The notes under the pieces: generated by a model
What the model saw: only the letters and a program-made list of their open reading frames with translations
What the model was told of the DNA's origin: nothing
The model's database searches: none
Assembly (NCBI GenBank): GCA_016874845.1
Contig: VGSZ01000015.1
Coordinates: 1-39,547, forward strand
Length of the DNA stretch: 39,547 nucleotides
Source of the DNA: Deltaproteobacteria bacterium
Lineage (GTDB): Bacteria; Myxococcota; UBA727; VGSZ01
Reading direction: 5' to 3'
Program-made: the position numbers and the translations under genes
Shown: positions 13,973 through 23,005 of the stretch, piece after piece
How the letters are laid out: every line of letters starts with the position of its first letter
How positions within the stretch are numbered: position 1 is the first letter of the stretch

Positions 13973-16111
13973 TCACGCGCCGACGACGCGGTCGCGGCCC
14001 TGTTGCTTGGCCCGGTACAGGTGCTGGTCGGCGCGCTCGAGCGCCGCGTGCCCGGTCTCGCCGTCGGTCCACACCGCCACGCCGAACGAGGATGTCACCG
14101 CCAGCGGTCCCTTGGACGTGTCGAAGCGCAGTGCCTTGAGGGCCGCGCGCATTCGCTCGGCCACCACCAGCGCGCCGGCCAGGTCGGTGCCCTCGCAGAC
14201 CACGACGAATTCTTCGCCGCCGAGGCGCCCGACGACGTCGGTGGTCCGCGCGCAGTCCTGCAGCGTCCGCGCCACGCCCTTCAGCACCTCGTCGCCGGTG
14301 GCATGCCCCCAGGTGTCGTTCACGCTCTTGAAGTGGTCGACGTCGGCGAGCACGACGCACAGCGGCTGACCGTTGCGGCGCACGCGCGCGACGGCCTCGT
14401 CGAGGCGCCGGTCCAGCGTCCGGCGATTCCATACGCCGGTAAGGCCATCGGTAGTGGCCTGCCGCTCGACGTCGTCGAAGGCGGCCGCCGACACCAGAGC
14501 CAGGGCCAGCACATCGGCGATGGCGACGACGGCGTCGACGACATCGCCACGCAGGCGCTCGCCCGGGGTGGAGGCGACGACAAGCACTCCGTGGGCCTCG
14601 CCGTGGGCCAGCAGGGGTACCGCGCGCAGATCACCCACCGCGGCACGGGCCAGCGGCTCGGCGCCGGCGATCAGGGGCCGCGGCGAGGCCTTGTCGAGCG
14701 CGGTGTGCGGCAGGGGCGCCCGCTCAGCGACGGCGCGGGCGGCGAAGGCTTCGCCGTCGAGGGCGGCGGAGAAGCCTTGCAGCGGTGCGAGCGGACCGCG
14801 GGCCCCGAGCACGCGCGCCGTGGCGCCGTCATGGCTGCCCGCCGCGTTCGGTGCGAGCTGGACGAGGGCGACCCCCGGGCACAGCTCGCCCACCGAGCGC
14901 AGCGCCTGCTCGACGACGTCGCCGGTGCGGCTGACCCCGGTGAGCGCGCGGGTGGCGGCGTAGACGCGGGCGACGCGGCGGCGCGCGGCCTCGAGGTCGT
15001 CGACCAGCTGCTCGGTGTGCAGGCCGTCGACCACCTCGTCGGCGCAGGCTCGTAGCACGGCCTCATCGTCGTCGAGGAATGGTGTCGGCGTGGTGCGGTC
15101 GACCACGAGCACGCCCCGGGCGGCTCCGCCAGGCGCGAGCAGCGGCACCGCCAACACGCTGGCCGGCGCGGGCCCCGACGACCGATGGGCGCGCACGGCG
15201 CCGCCGCCTTCATCGACGACGCGCAGCGGGCAGCGCCGCTGCAGGGCCAGCCCCACGACGCCGGCGGCCCCGGTGCCGCGGCCCGCGAGCGTCAGGCGCC
15301 GCGCGCTCTGCGCGTCGGCGGCGCCGTCCTGATCGGTGCACGCCACCTGCTCGACCAGATCGAGGTGCTTGCCAGCGTTGTCGAGGGCGTAGAGCGCGAC
15401 GACGGCGGTGTCGGGCACGACCCGCTGCACGAGGCGCAGCAGGCGGTACAGGCGGTCGCGCTGCGCCACCGCACAAGCGACGTCCTTGCGCGTGGACCGG
15501 TCGTCGCCGGGGACGTCGTCGAAGGCGTCGTCACGTCCGACGCGCCGGAACAGCCGGGCGTCGTCGACGAGGCGCAGCACCTCGGCGTCGGCGCGGGCGC
15601 GCTCGGCGCGGCGGGCGGCGTGCACGGCGCCATGCACGAGCGCGCGCGGCAGCAGGCCGAAGCCGGTGACGACGCAGCCAGCGACGAGCCCGTGCAGCGA
15701 CGCGGTGAGCGGCGATGCGCCGCTCGTCGTGGCCGCCACCGCCGCCGCGCCGCCGGCGACGATGGCGGCGGGGACCAGCCAGCGCTCCAGCGCCCGGCCC
15801 GGCAGCCAGGCGCCGGCGACGACCGCGGCGGCGGTGGTGCCGACGAGGGGCAGCGGATGACCGACGGCGAAGGTGGCGAGCGCGCCGCCGGCGGCGACGA
15901 TCGCGAGCACGGTCGCGCTCGACGGGCGCGGCCACGCACGCGGCGGGCGCACGCGGCGGGGGGCGGCGTCGACGAACGCGTCGGCGGCCGCCGGGGAGGG
16001 CGCTGTCGCCGCCGAGCCGCGCGGCCCACGACGAGCGACACTGCGCCGATGGAGGGCGCGCTCGGCGCCTGGCGCCGCGGACCGGGGCGGAGACGACGTC
16101 AACACGGTCAC
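13973..16111 (-). CDS. membrane GAF-GGDEF diguanylate cyclase
   Basis: This 712-residue protein starts at a GTG that overlaps the ftsB stop (GTGA). The N-terminal ~75 residues are basic and disordered. About four hydrophobic segments follow at ~70-175 (AIVAAGGALATFAVG, LHGLVAGCVVTGFGLL). Two GAF-like sensor regions come next (about 215-375 and 385-545). The C-terminal GGDEF domain has TTDGLTGVWNRR, DVDHFKSVNDTWGH and active-site GGEEF. An RxxD inhibitory site (RTTD) lies exactly five residues upstream of GGEEF, so product inhibition by c-di-GMP is expected. It should make c-di-GMP at the inner membrane. Translational coupling to ftsB suggests linked expression with cell division. Confidence 0.93.
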   Translation of the reverse strand: MTVLTSSPPRSAAPGAERALHRRSVARRGPRGSAATAPSPAAADAFVDAAPRRVRPPRAWPRPSSATVLAIVAAGGALATFAVGHPLPLVGTTAAAVVAGAWLPGRALERWLVPAAIVAGGAAAVAATTSGASPLTASLHGLVAGCVVTGFGLLPRALVHGAVHAARRAERARADAEVLRLVDDARLFRRVGRDDAFDDVPGDDRSTRKDVACAVAQRDRLYRLLRLVQRVVPDTAVVALYALDNAGKHLDLVEQVACTDQDGAADAQSARRLTLAGRGTGAAGVVGLALQRRCPLRVVDEGGGAVRAHRSSGPAPASVLAVPLLAPGGAARGVLVVDRTTPTPFLDDDEAVLRACADEVVDGLHTEQLVDDLEAARRRVARVYAATRALTGVSRTGDVVEQALRSVGELCPGVALVQLAPNAAGSHDGATARVLGARGPLAPLQGFSAALDGEAFAARAVAERAPLPHTALDKASPRPLIAGAEPLARAAVGDLRAVPLLAHGEAHGVLVVASTPGERLRGDVVDAVVAIADVLALALVSAAAFDDVERQATTDGLTGVWNRRTLDRRLDEAVARVRRNGQPLCVVLADVDHFKSVNDTWGHATGDEVLKGVARTLQDCARTTDVVGRLGGEEFVVVCEGTDLAGALVVAERMRAALKALRFDTSKGPLAVTSSFGVAVWTDGETGHAALERADQHLYRAKQQGRDRVVGA

Positions 16112-16461
16112 TGCGCCTCCTGGGGCTTCGTTGTCGCCGCCAGCGGCGGGGGGGGGGCTGCGGGCGGCAGCGCGGCGTCGGGCACCTGTACGACGACCTC
16201 GCCGGGGGCGACGTAGCCGAGTTCTTCGCGGGCGCGCTTCTGAAGCGCATGCTTCGACGCCTCGGTGTCGCCCTTCAGCAGCTGCACGTCGCCGACGAGC
16301 CGGGCGTTCTCGGCCTTCTTCTGGGCGACGTCGTCGGCGAGCTTCTTCTCTTCAGCCTGCAGTCGCGTGAGCGTCGCCATGCCCGACGGCGCGACGAACG
16401 CGTAGCCGACGATGAGCGCAGCGACGACGACGGCGACGACCACGACGACCTGGGGGCGCAT
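16108..16461 (-). CDS. ftsB: FtsB/DivIC-like septum formation initiator
   Basis: The 117-residue protein has the standard FtsB layout. A short cytoplasmic start is followed by one membrane helix (VVVVVAVVVAALIVGYAFV), then a coiled coil of about 45 residues (LQAEEKKLADDVAQKKAENARL) and the family-typical end RAREELGYVAPGEVVVQV. A Pro/Ala-rich tail follows. FtsB forms the FtsQLB divisome complex in the periplasm. ATG 16461 begins just before the membrane helix; the long upstream frame in the ORF track is antisense to the LOG gene. The stop overlaps the GTG of the diguanylate cyclase by 4 bp. Confidence 0.85.
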   Translation of the reverse strand: MRPQVVVVVAVVVAALIVGYAFVAPSGMATLTRLQAEEKKLADDVAQKKAENARLVGDVQLLKGDTEASKHALQKRAREELGYVAPGEVVVQVPDAALPPAAPPPPLAATTKPQEAQ

Positions 16462-16761
16462 GCCCGACCGGTACCACGCGAATTTCGCGGTCGCCAAGTT
16501 CCCGACCGCGGTGCCGCGTGGATCCACGGACCGCCGCTTGGCGCCTGGGGCCGGCGCGCCGCTCTGGCTCCCCTTCCGGGTTGCTCTTCGCGCCGCTCTT
16601 TCGGCGCTCGCTCCCGCTCCGGGCCTCGCTCCGGGCCTCGCTCCAGGCCCCGCTCCGCGCCTCGCTCGGTGCCTCGCTCCGTGCCTCGCTCGGTGCCTCG
16701 CTCCGGGCGTCGGGCAACGGGAGGCTTTTCGAGCGCGGTCGACGTCGGGTACAGTTCGCTC
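16462..16761. other. 300-bp divergent intergenic region
   Basis: This stretch separates ftsB (minus) from the LOG gene (plus) and should hold both promoters. I found no convincing -35/-10 pair. Its centre is the 12-bp tandem repeat listed separately. A frame on the minus strand (16352-16717) is open only because the repeat lacks stops and overlaps ftsB out of frame. Confidence 0.6.
16623..16706. repeat. 12-bp tandem repeat, 7 copies, in the ftsB/LOG divergent region
   Basis: Seven consecutive 12-bp units based on gcctcgctccgg, each differing from its neighbours by 0-3 bases, lie 56 bp upstream of the LOG gene start. The period is a multiple of three but no plausible protein uses it. Position between divergent genes would allow an effect on promoter activity if the copy number changes. 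Confidence 0.85.
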
Positions 16762-18417
16762 ATGACCATCGCCTCGTCGAAGTCCGCGCCGGTGCCCCTT
16801 CGTGTGTCGCTGGAGGTCGCCGCACCGTCGGCGGCGCCGTCGTCCTTGGCGTCCTCGGCGCCCTTGCCGGCCTCCGTCGCGACGCCAGCGGGCGCGGCCA
16901 AGGTCGAGGCCGGCGCTGGCGGGCGGGGGCTCGAGCCGCCCACCAGCGCGCTGACGCGCGAGCTGTCGGCCAAGGCGCCGTCGTCGACGAAGACGCGGTC
17001 CACGGGGCGCGCGGCGGTGGACGTCCGCGATCCGGTGGCGGCCCATCGGACGCAGCTGAAGGCCGACCTGCGGGTGGCCTTCGACACGTTGGCGACGATG
17101 CCGCCGGCGCTGACCTTCTTTGGCGGCGCGCGCATCACCGCTGAGGACCCGTACTACGCGATCTCGCAAGAGATCGGCCGGCTGCTCGCCGACCGGGGCG
17201 TGCCACCGCGCACGGGAGCCGGGCCGGGCATCATGCAGTCGGTGCCAGAGGGGTACGTCCAGCGTCGTCAATCGCTGAACGCCGGGGGCCAGACGCCTTC
17301 CCCCGGCGCGCAGCTGCGCGACCTCGACGGCGTCAGCGACAAGGCCAGCCTCGACGACGTGCGCACGCAGGGCTTCAACATCAAGCTGCCCCACGAGCAG
17401 AAGCTGAACCCGGTCATCGAGGTCGCCACGGAGATCCAGCTGTTCCCGTTTCGCAAACTCGCGCTCTACGAGAACGCCCGCGGCGTCGTCACCTTCCCCG
17501 GTGGCTTCGGCACCATCGACGAGCTCTTCGAGATCTGGGCGCTGTCGGCGTGCAAGCGGCTGTCCGATCCCATCGCTGCCGTCGGTGTCGAGTTCTGGAG
17601 GCCCATCCTCGACGCGCTGAAGAAGGTCGCCGTCGACGACCGCAAGCTCATCGACCCCGATGTCTTCGCTCGGCTCTTCGTCACCGACGACGCCCACGCG
17701 CTGCTCGACCACATGCTCGGCGCCGCGTCGCCGCCGCCGACGACTGTCGCCGGGCCTGCCACTGCCGATGGCGCGCGCGCGCGCGGCTTCGAGCAGGACC
17801 CGGGCGCCTTGAAGAAGACGCTGCTGAAGGAGGTCGACGTCGCCAGCCGCGGTATGCAGGAGCTGGCGCCCGCCGTCGCCTTCCTCGGCGGCGAGCGCCT
17901 GACCGCCGACGATCCGGCGTTGGCCGTTGCGCGTGGGCTCGCGCAGGAGGTCGTCGGGCGCGGCACGGCGGTGCGCGTCGGCGACGGCGGCGCCGGCTCG
18001 CAGGCCGTCGTCGACGCCGCGACCGCCGTCGGGGGCAAGCACGCGCCGCTGCAGTCGATCGTCTGGGAGCACGACGGCGTCGCCGACCTGCACGGGCCGA
18101 CGCCCGCGGCGACGTTCTCCGAGCGCATCCCGCACAAGGAGCTGCTGCTGCGCTCCGCCGAGGCCTACGTCGTCCTGCCCGCGGGTCTGAAGGGCCTGGA
18201 CGAGATGGCGACGGTGCTGTGCCAGATGCAGACCGGCAAGCTGCCGAAGCGCCCGCTGGTGCTCGTCGGCAGCGACTACTGGCGGCCGATCCTGGACGCG
18301 TTTGCGCGGACGATGCTCACTCCCGAGCGGAGGCTGATCGCCTCCGAGGATCTGCAGCTATTCACCGTCGTCGACTCCGTGGCCGCTGCCCGGGAGGCGC
18401 TCACCAACCTCCGGTGA
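16762..18417 (+). CDS. double LOG-domain protein (lysine decarboxylase-like/nucleotide 5'-monophosphate nucleosidase family)
   Basis: The 551-residue protein contains two Rossmann-like LOG domains after ~95 disordered residues. The first (about 110-320) has FFGGARIT, GAGPGIMQSV and PGGFGTIDELFE, close to the GGGPGIM and PGGxGTxxE motifs of nucleotide phosphoribohydrolases. The second (about 360-550) has the same fold cues (VAFLGGERLTADDP, VLVGSDYWRPIL), but its nucleotide motif has decayed to PAGLKGLDEM, so it is probably not catalytic. LOG enzymes release free bases from nucleoside monophosphates, including cytokinin precursors. ATG 16762 is taken because upstream sequence is repeat DNA. It may be co-transcribed with the NHL gene 80 bp downstream. 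Confidence 0.85.
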   Translation: MTIASSKSAPVPLRVSLEVAAPSAAPSSLASSAPLPASVATPAGAAKVEAGAGGRGLEPPTSALTRELSAKAPSSTKTRSTGRAAVDVRDPVAAHRTQLKADLRVAFDTLATMPPALTFFGGARITAEDPYYAISQEIGRLLADRGVPPRTGAGPGIMQSVPEGYVQRRQSLNAGGQTPSPGAQLRDLDGVSDKASLDDVRTQGFNIKLPHEQKLNPVIEVATEIQLFPFRKLALYENARGVVTFPGGFGTIDELFEIWALSACKRLSDPIAAVGVEFWRPILDALKKVAVDDRKLIDPDVFARLFVTDDAHALLDHMLGAASPPPTTVAGPATADGARARGFEQDPGALKKTLLKEVDVASRGMQELAPAVAFLGGERLTADDPALAVARGLAQEVVGRGTAVRVGDGGAGSQAVVDAATAVGGKHAPLQSIVWEHDGVADLHGPTPAATFSERIPHKELLLRSAEAYVVLPAGLKGLDEMATVLCQMQTGKLPKRPLVLVGSDYWRPILDAFARTMLTPERRLIASEDLQLFTVVDSVAAAREALTNLR

Positions 18418-18497
18418 GGCTCGTGCCCGCCAGACGCGCCGAGCGCGCGCCGACGGCCACGGCGACACCGGCCGACGGCCACGGCTAGACTGTCACG

Positions 18498-21400
18498 ATG
18501 GCTCGTCGTTCCCGCCTTCGCCGCATCGGCCGCGCCGCCCGGTTCGCACCGGGCCTGCTCGTCATCGTCCTTGCCGGTTGCACGTTCGACACGACCCTCA
18601 CCGGCGACGAGTTCATTCGTTGCGGTGACGACAGAGCCTGTCCTTTGGGCTCGGTCTGCATCGTCGCGCTGCAGCGCTGCATCGCGACCTCGAGTTGTGT
18701 GATCGGCGAGGGCGCAAACGTCACGACCGCCGCCGACGGCGCGGGGTGCGGCGAGGGTTCGATCTGCGTCCAGGGCGCCTGCGTCGACGAGCGTTGTGGT
18801 GACGGTTTCGTCGCTGACAGCGAGGAGTGCGACGAAGGCGCGGCCAACAGCGACCTGGCGCCGGAGTCCTGCCGCCTCGACTGCGTGCGGGCACACTGCG
18901 GCGACGGTGTCGTCGACGCTGACGAGACGTGTGACGGCGGTGCCGCCAACAGCGACGTGGCCCCCGACGCCTGCCGCCTCGACTGCACGCCGGCCCGTTG
19001 CGGCGACGGTGTGATCGACGGCGCGGAGGTGTGCGACGACGGCAACGTCGTGAGCGGCGACGGCTGTCGCGGGACCTGCGACAAGGTCGAGGTCTGCGGC
19101 GACGGCTTCGTCGACGAAGGGGAGCAGTGCGACGACGAGAACGCCAACAACCTCGACCTGTGCGGCGCGTGCGCCACCGCGGTCTGGCGGCCCGAGATCC
19201 TCGCCGGCCTCGGCGCCGAAGGCGGCGATCCGCAGCGTGTGTTGATCGGGCCGGCGTCCGTGGCCGTCGACCGCGTCGGCAACCTCTACATCGCCGACAT
19301 CCTGTCGAGCACGATCCTGCGCCTCGACGCCGTCGGTCAAAAGCTGACGCGCTTTTCGGGAACGGGGACGTCGACGAGCGTGGCCCGACCGGGGCCGGCG
19401 GGAGTGCGGGCCACCGACGTCAACGCCACCGGTGTGCTCTCGCTCCATGTGTCGGCCGCCGGCGAGCTCATCACGGCCGATATCGACGAGTCGGTGGTGC
19501 GACGCATCGACGGGGTCACCGGGCGGGCGTTCGACGTTGCGGGCAACGGCCTGCAATCCTCGAGCGGCGACGGCGGCCCCGGTGTGCTGGCAGCCGTCGG
19601 TGAGCCCCGAGACGTCGCCACCGACGGCAACGGCAACGTGATCATCACCGATGTGGCCGGCAACCGCGTGCGGCGCGTCGATCGCACCACGGGGATTATC
19701 ACCACGATCGCCGGCGAGGGGCGGCCGTCGGCCCCCAACCCCGCCGAGAACGGCGACGGGGGCGACCCGTTGCGCGCGCGGGTCACTCCGCGGGCGGTGG
19801 ACGTCGATGCGCTGGGCAACGTCTGGGTCTGGGAGGCGAGGAACATCCTGCGCAAGCTGGTCATCGATCCTTCGGATCGCAGCCGCTTTCTGCGGATCGA
19901 GCAGGCCATCGTCTTTCCGGAATCGGGTGACACGATGGAGTCGGTCGCGGTCTCCGCCGACGGTCGCACGGCCTGGGTGACCAACCGAACCCGGCACCAG
20001 GTCTTCGAATTCGACCTCGACGCGCTCACCCAGCGGCCGATCGCCGGCACCGGCACGGCCGGCTTCGACGGGGACGGGCCCGACGCGACCCTGGTGCAGC
20101 TGAACCGGCCCGCCGAGGTCGTGGTCTTCGACGAGGACACGCTGTTCATCGCCGATCTCGAGAACGGGCGCGTCCGCCGCCTCGACCGCAACCCGGATGG
20201 CACCTGGGCGATTACGACGGTGGCCGGCGTAGGCCTGCCGCCTGACGTCGGCTTTGTCGGCTACTTTGCGCCGCGGGTCCTGCAGGTCGGCGGGGGAGGT
20301 CTTGGGCTCAAGCCGCGGTTCGAATGTCCAAACAAGGTCGACGTCGCGCTGGCCCAGGCGGCGCTGCGGCAGGTGTTCTTTCAGGACGCCTGCACCGGCA
20401 GCTTTCGCTTGATCGCTGGCACCGGCGGTCGGGGCTCCACCGGCGACGGCGGCCCGGCGTTGCAGGCGACGTTCGTGGCGCCACGCGGCACGACCGTCGA
20501 TGCGTTTGGCAACGTCTACGTCGCTGACCCGGGGGCCCACGTCGTACGACGCATCAGCGTCGATGGCGTGATCACCCTTGTCGCCGGGACGGGAGTCCCC
20601 GGGGCCACCGGCGACGGCGGACCGGCGACCGCCGCGCGCCTCAACCGGCCGGCCAGCGTCGCCGTCGACGATCGCGGGCGCGTCGTGATCGCCGACGCCG
20701 GCAACCACCGTTTGCGCCGCGTCGACCTGGCGACCGGGATCATCACGACGCTGCTGGGGACTGGCGTCGCACTCCCGGGGCTCGACGGGACAAACCTCGC
20801 GACCCAGACCGTCGCCGAGCCGGTGGCCGTGCTGTTCCTACCGGCGACGTTGCTGCAAGACGGAGCCAGCGGTGGCCTGCTGTTCTTCGTCGAGCGCACC
20901 GGTCACCGCGTCCGCGCGCTCGCCGACGTGACGATCCCCGGTGTGCCGGCGCTGCTGCTCCCCGTGCAGACCATGACGTTGGCCGGCGACGGCTCCGCTG
21001 GCTACATCGACGACGTTGATGGTCTGGCGGCCCGCTTCGACCATCCGCGCGCCCTTGGCGGTTTCGTCGACGAGTCCTGCCCCAGCGGTTGCGTGCTCGT
21101 CCTCGATGGGATCGATCGTGTCCGGCGTCTGAACATCTCGCTTGGCCAGGGTGCGCGCATCGTGGCGTCGGTCACCACCGACGTCGGCGGCGCGCTCGCC
21201 ACCGACGACGGTCCGCTGTCCTCCGCGCTGCTGCCGGGACCGGCGGCCCTCGCCTCGTTTGGCGAGAGCAGCGCGGTCGTGGTCGACCGCGTGACCGGGC
21301 GCCTTCGTCGCGTCGATCTCGCCGCCGCGCGCATCGACACCGTGGCCGGGTTGCCCGAGGGGCTCGTCCCCGACCGAGCGCCCACGAGCGCGCTGCTTAC

Positions 21401-22232
21401 CCGCCCGTTCGATGACCCGTCGGGGCTCGCCGTCGACGAGACCACGAGCCCCCGGGCGATCTACGTCGCTGAGCGGGGCGAACACGTCATCCGTCGCGTC
21501 GTCGCTGTCGACGACGCCAACCCGTCGACCTGGACCACCGAGGACGTCTGCGGGCAGCGCGGCACCGCTGGTCACGTCGACGGCGCCTGCGACGACGCGC
21601 GCTTCTTCGCGCCAGCAGGGCTAGCGCTCGCCCCCGAGCGTGGCTTCCTGTTCGTCGCCGACCAGGAGAATCACGTCATCCGACGCATCGATCTCGCTGC
21701 CCGGCGCGTCGTCACCATCGCGGGCCAGGTGGGCGTGCGCGGGGTGCTCGTCGACGACGTCGCTGGCCGCGACGCGCTGCTCGACACGCCGTCGTCCGTC
21801 GAGGTGGTCGGCGATGCGCTCTTCGTCGCCGACGCCGGCGCCCATCGGGTCGTGCGCATCGAGGCTCCGTTCGCCGACGACTTGGCCCAGACCCGGGTGC
21901 ACGCGGTGCTCGGCGATGGCGTCGCCGCGTCGTCGGGCGAGGGACGTCCGGCGGCGTTCTTCAACGTCGATACGCCGGAGTCGCTCGCGGCCGACGGGGC
22001 CAACAACCTCTTCGTCGCGTCCCAGCAGGTCGTCCGCTTCGTCGCCGCCGGCGACGACCACGCCGACGGGCAGGACAGCGTGGTGAGCATCTACGGAGCA
22101 CCGCCGCGCGCGCGGTTCCCCGAGCCCGTGACCAAGTGCATCAACGGCGTCACCCGCCTGCCGGCCGGCGACGTACTCGCCATCGATCGCTGTGTGGGCC
22201 TGCTGCTGCGCTTGCGACGCACGACGCCGTGA
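18498..22232 (+). CDS. large lipoprotein with DUF4215-type Cys-rich repeats and NHL repeats
   Basis: The 1244-residue protein has a lipoprotein signal ending VIVLAGC. Residues ~100-220 contain four Cys-rich units of the form CGDGxxDxxExCD (RCGDGVIDGAEVCDDGN), the DUF4215 repeat common in myxobacteria. The rest, about 240 to the end, is many NHL-type beta-propeller repeats: VAVDRVGNLYIADILSSTILRLD, VIIADAGNHRLRRVD and LFVADQENHVIRRID, interspersed with IAGTGxxGxxGDGGPA segments. It is expected to be an outer-surface or periplasmic propeller protein; ligand unknown. A bulged hairpin that could terminate transcription lies 26 bp after the stop. Confidence 0.9.
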   Translation: MARRSRLRRIGRAARFAPGLLVIVLAGCTFDTTLTGDEFIRCGDDRACPLGSVCIVALQRCIATSSCVIGEGANVTTAADGAGCGEGSICVQGACVDERCGDGFVADSEECDEGAANSDLAPESCRLDCVRAHCGDGVVDADETCDGGAANSDVAPDACRLDCTPARCGDGVIDGAEVCDDGNVVSGDGCRGTCDKVEVCGDGFVDEGEQCDDENANNLDLCGACATAVWRPEILAGLGAEGGDPQRVLIGPASVAVDRVGNLYIADILSSTILRLDAVGQKLTRFSGTGTSTSVARPGPAGVRATDVNATGVLSLHVSAAGELITADIDESVVRRIDGVTGRAFDVAGNGLQSSSGDGGPGVLAAVGEPRDVATDGNGNVIITDVAGNRVRRVDRTTGIITTIAGEGRPSAPNPAENGDGGDPLRARVTPRAVDVDALGNVWVWEARNILRKLVIDPSDRSRFLRIEQAIVFPESGDTMESVAVSADGRTAWVTNRTRHQVFEFDLDALTQRPIAGTGTAGFDGDGPDATLVQLNRPAEVVVFDEDTLFIADLENGRVRRLDRNPDGTWAITTVAGVGLPPDVGFVGYFAPRVLQVGGGGLGLKPRFECPNKVDVALAQAALRQVFFQDACTGSFRLIAGTGGRGSTGDGGPALQATFVAPRGTTVDAFGNVYVADPGAHVVRRISVDGVITLVAGTGVPGATGDGGPATAARLNRPASVAVDDRGRVVIADAGNHRLRRVDLATGIITTLLGTGVALPGLDGTNLATQTVAEPVAVLFLPATLLQDGASGGLLFFVERTGHRVRALADVTIPGVPALLLPVQTMTLAGDGSAGYIDDVDGLAARFDHPRALGGFVDESCPSGCVLVLDGIDRVRRLNISLGQGARIVASVTTDVGGALATDDGPLSSALLPGPAALASFGESSAVVVDRVTGRLRRVDLAAARIDTVAGLPEGLVPDRAPTSALLTRPFDDPSGLAVDETTSPRAIYVAERGEHVIRRVVAVDDANPSTWTTEDVCGQRGTAGHVDGACDDARFFAPAGLALAPERGFLFVADQENHVIRRIDLAARRVVTIAGQVGVRGVLVDDVAGRDALLDTPSSVEVVGDALFVADAGAHRVVRIEAPFADDLAQTRVHAVLGDGVAASSGEGRPAAFFNVDTPESLAADGANNLFVASQQVVRFVAAGDDHADGQDSVVSIYGAPPRARFPEPVTKCINGVTRLPAGDVLAIDRCVGLLLRLRRTTP

Positions 22233-22258
22233 GCGACCGGCGCGGGGGCCCAAATGAC

Positions 22259-22287
22259 AAGGCCCGACGTCGACGACGCGGGCCCTT
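22259..22287. terminator. bidirectional hairpin between NHL gene and rpmG
   Basis: AAGGCCCG pairs with CGGG-c-CCTT (one bulged C) around a 12-nt loop. It lies between the convergent NHL-repeat gene and rpmG, and short A/T ends flank the stem on both sides, fitting a shared terminator. Confidence 0.55.
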
Positions 22288-22327
22288 GCGCGATCCGTGA
22301 CGGACGGCCTGCGCGGCCGTCGCCGGG

Positions 22328-22495
22328 TCACTTGATCTTGGTTTCCTTGAAGTCGACGTGCTTGCGCTCGATGGGGTCGTACTTCTTCTTCACCAGCTTC
22401 TCCTTCGCGGTCTTGCGGTTCTTGCTGGTGACGTAGAAGTAGCCGGTGCCGGCGGTGGACTCGAGCTTGATGAGCTCACGATTGCTCTTCGCCAT
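22328..22495 (-). CDS. rpmG: 50S ribosomal protein L33
   Basis: This 55-residue protein is too short for the supplied ORF track. It reads [18 protein letters not shown], then [10 protein letters not shown] and VDFKETKIK, which matches bacterial L33 at its exact usual length. It lacks the two CxxC pairs, so it is the zinc-free (C-minus) form. The ATG has ggag upstream. It is encoded alone: the usual neighbours (rpmB, or tRNA-Trp/secE/nusG) are not beside it. Confidence 0.97.
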   Translation of the reverse strand: MAKSNRELIKLESTAGTGYFYVTSKNRKTAKEKLVKKKYDPIERKHVDFKETKIK

Positions 22496-23005
22496 GGGAC
22501 ACTCCGAAGGGTGCGCAGCCTCGCGGCTGGAAAGGGACGTCGCCTCCTAGCGGACGGGACGGGGCGCCTCAAGAGAGATCCCTCGTGGCGTCGTCATTCT
22601 CAAGGCGCATCGCGCCCTACGGGCCCTCCCTCGGGCAGTGGTGTCCACGCGCGTCCCTCCCCCACGCACGTCCCGACCCCGCCGCGGGCAAGGCCGCGAC
22701 GGCGCCGACGTCCACCAGGGCCAGCCTCCGCAGGCCGTCCCCTTGCCAGACCCGCCCGTCACCGGGCGCTGGCCCTTCCAGCCGTTCACGTCTTGTCCGG
22801 TCCGGACCGGGCAAGACAGGCAGCCCCAGTTCATCTCCCGTGCCCGCCCGCGGCGCCTGCATCGGCGCATCCGGACGAGGGCGCTTCCCACGAGCACGGC
22901 GCCGCTGTTCGTCCAGCGTTCCACCTGTCCCGAGCATGCCTCGCCGCGCCCGGCCACCGTCGCTGCCGATCTCCGCGGCCCGCGCCGCGCGGTCGCGCGC
23001 CCCCG
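22496..23005. other. 510-bp intergenic region, no gene seen
   Basis: This lies upstream of rpmG and downstream of the secreted lipocalin-like gene, both on the minus strand. Frames open across it (for example 22547-22957 minus and 22638-23222 plus) are Arg/Pro-rich with no recognisable motif. It should hold the rpmG promoter. The only clear structure is the 28-bp palindrome at 22790-22817. Confidence 0.6.
22790..22817. promoter_or_regulatory. 28-bp near-perfect palindrome
   Basis: The half-site GTCTTGTCCGGTCC is followed by GGACCGGGCAAGAC. The two halves are complementary except for one T/G pair, which would be a G-U wobble in RNA. It sits in the middle of the 510-bp gene-free stretch, about 300 bp upstream of rpmG. 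It could be a regulator binding site, or an RNA hairpin acting as terminator of the gene ending at 23006, although that gene's stop is ~190 bp away. Confidence 0.5.

Noticed and set aside
16352-16717. 121-aa minus-strand ORF rich in SEAR repeats
   Set aside because: It overlaps ftsB out of frame and is open only because the 12-bp repeat lacks stops.
18276-20708. 810-aa minus-strand ORF opposite the NHL lipoprotein
   Set aside because: Its composition is that of a reverse complement of NHL repeats; the plus strand has a lipobox and clear repeats.
22547-22957. 136-aa minus-strand ORF in the 510-bp spacer
   Set aside because: No motif, Arg/Gly-rich, and no convincing ribosome site; kept as non-coding.
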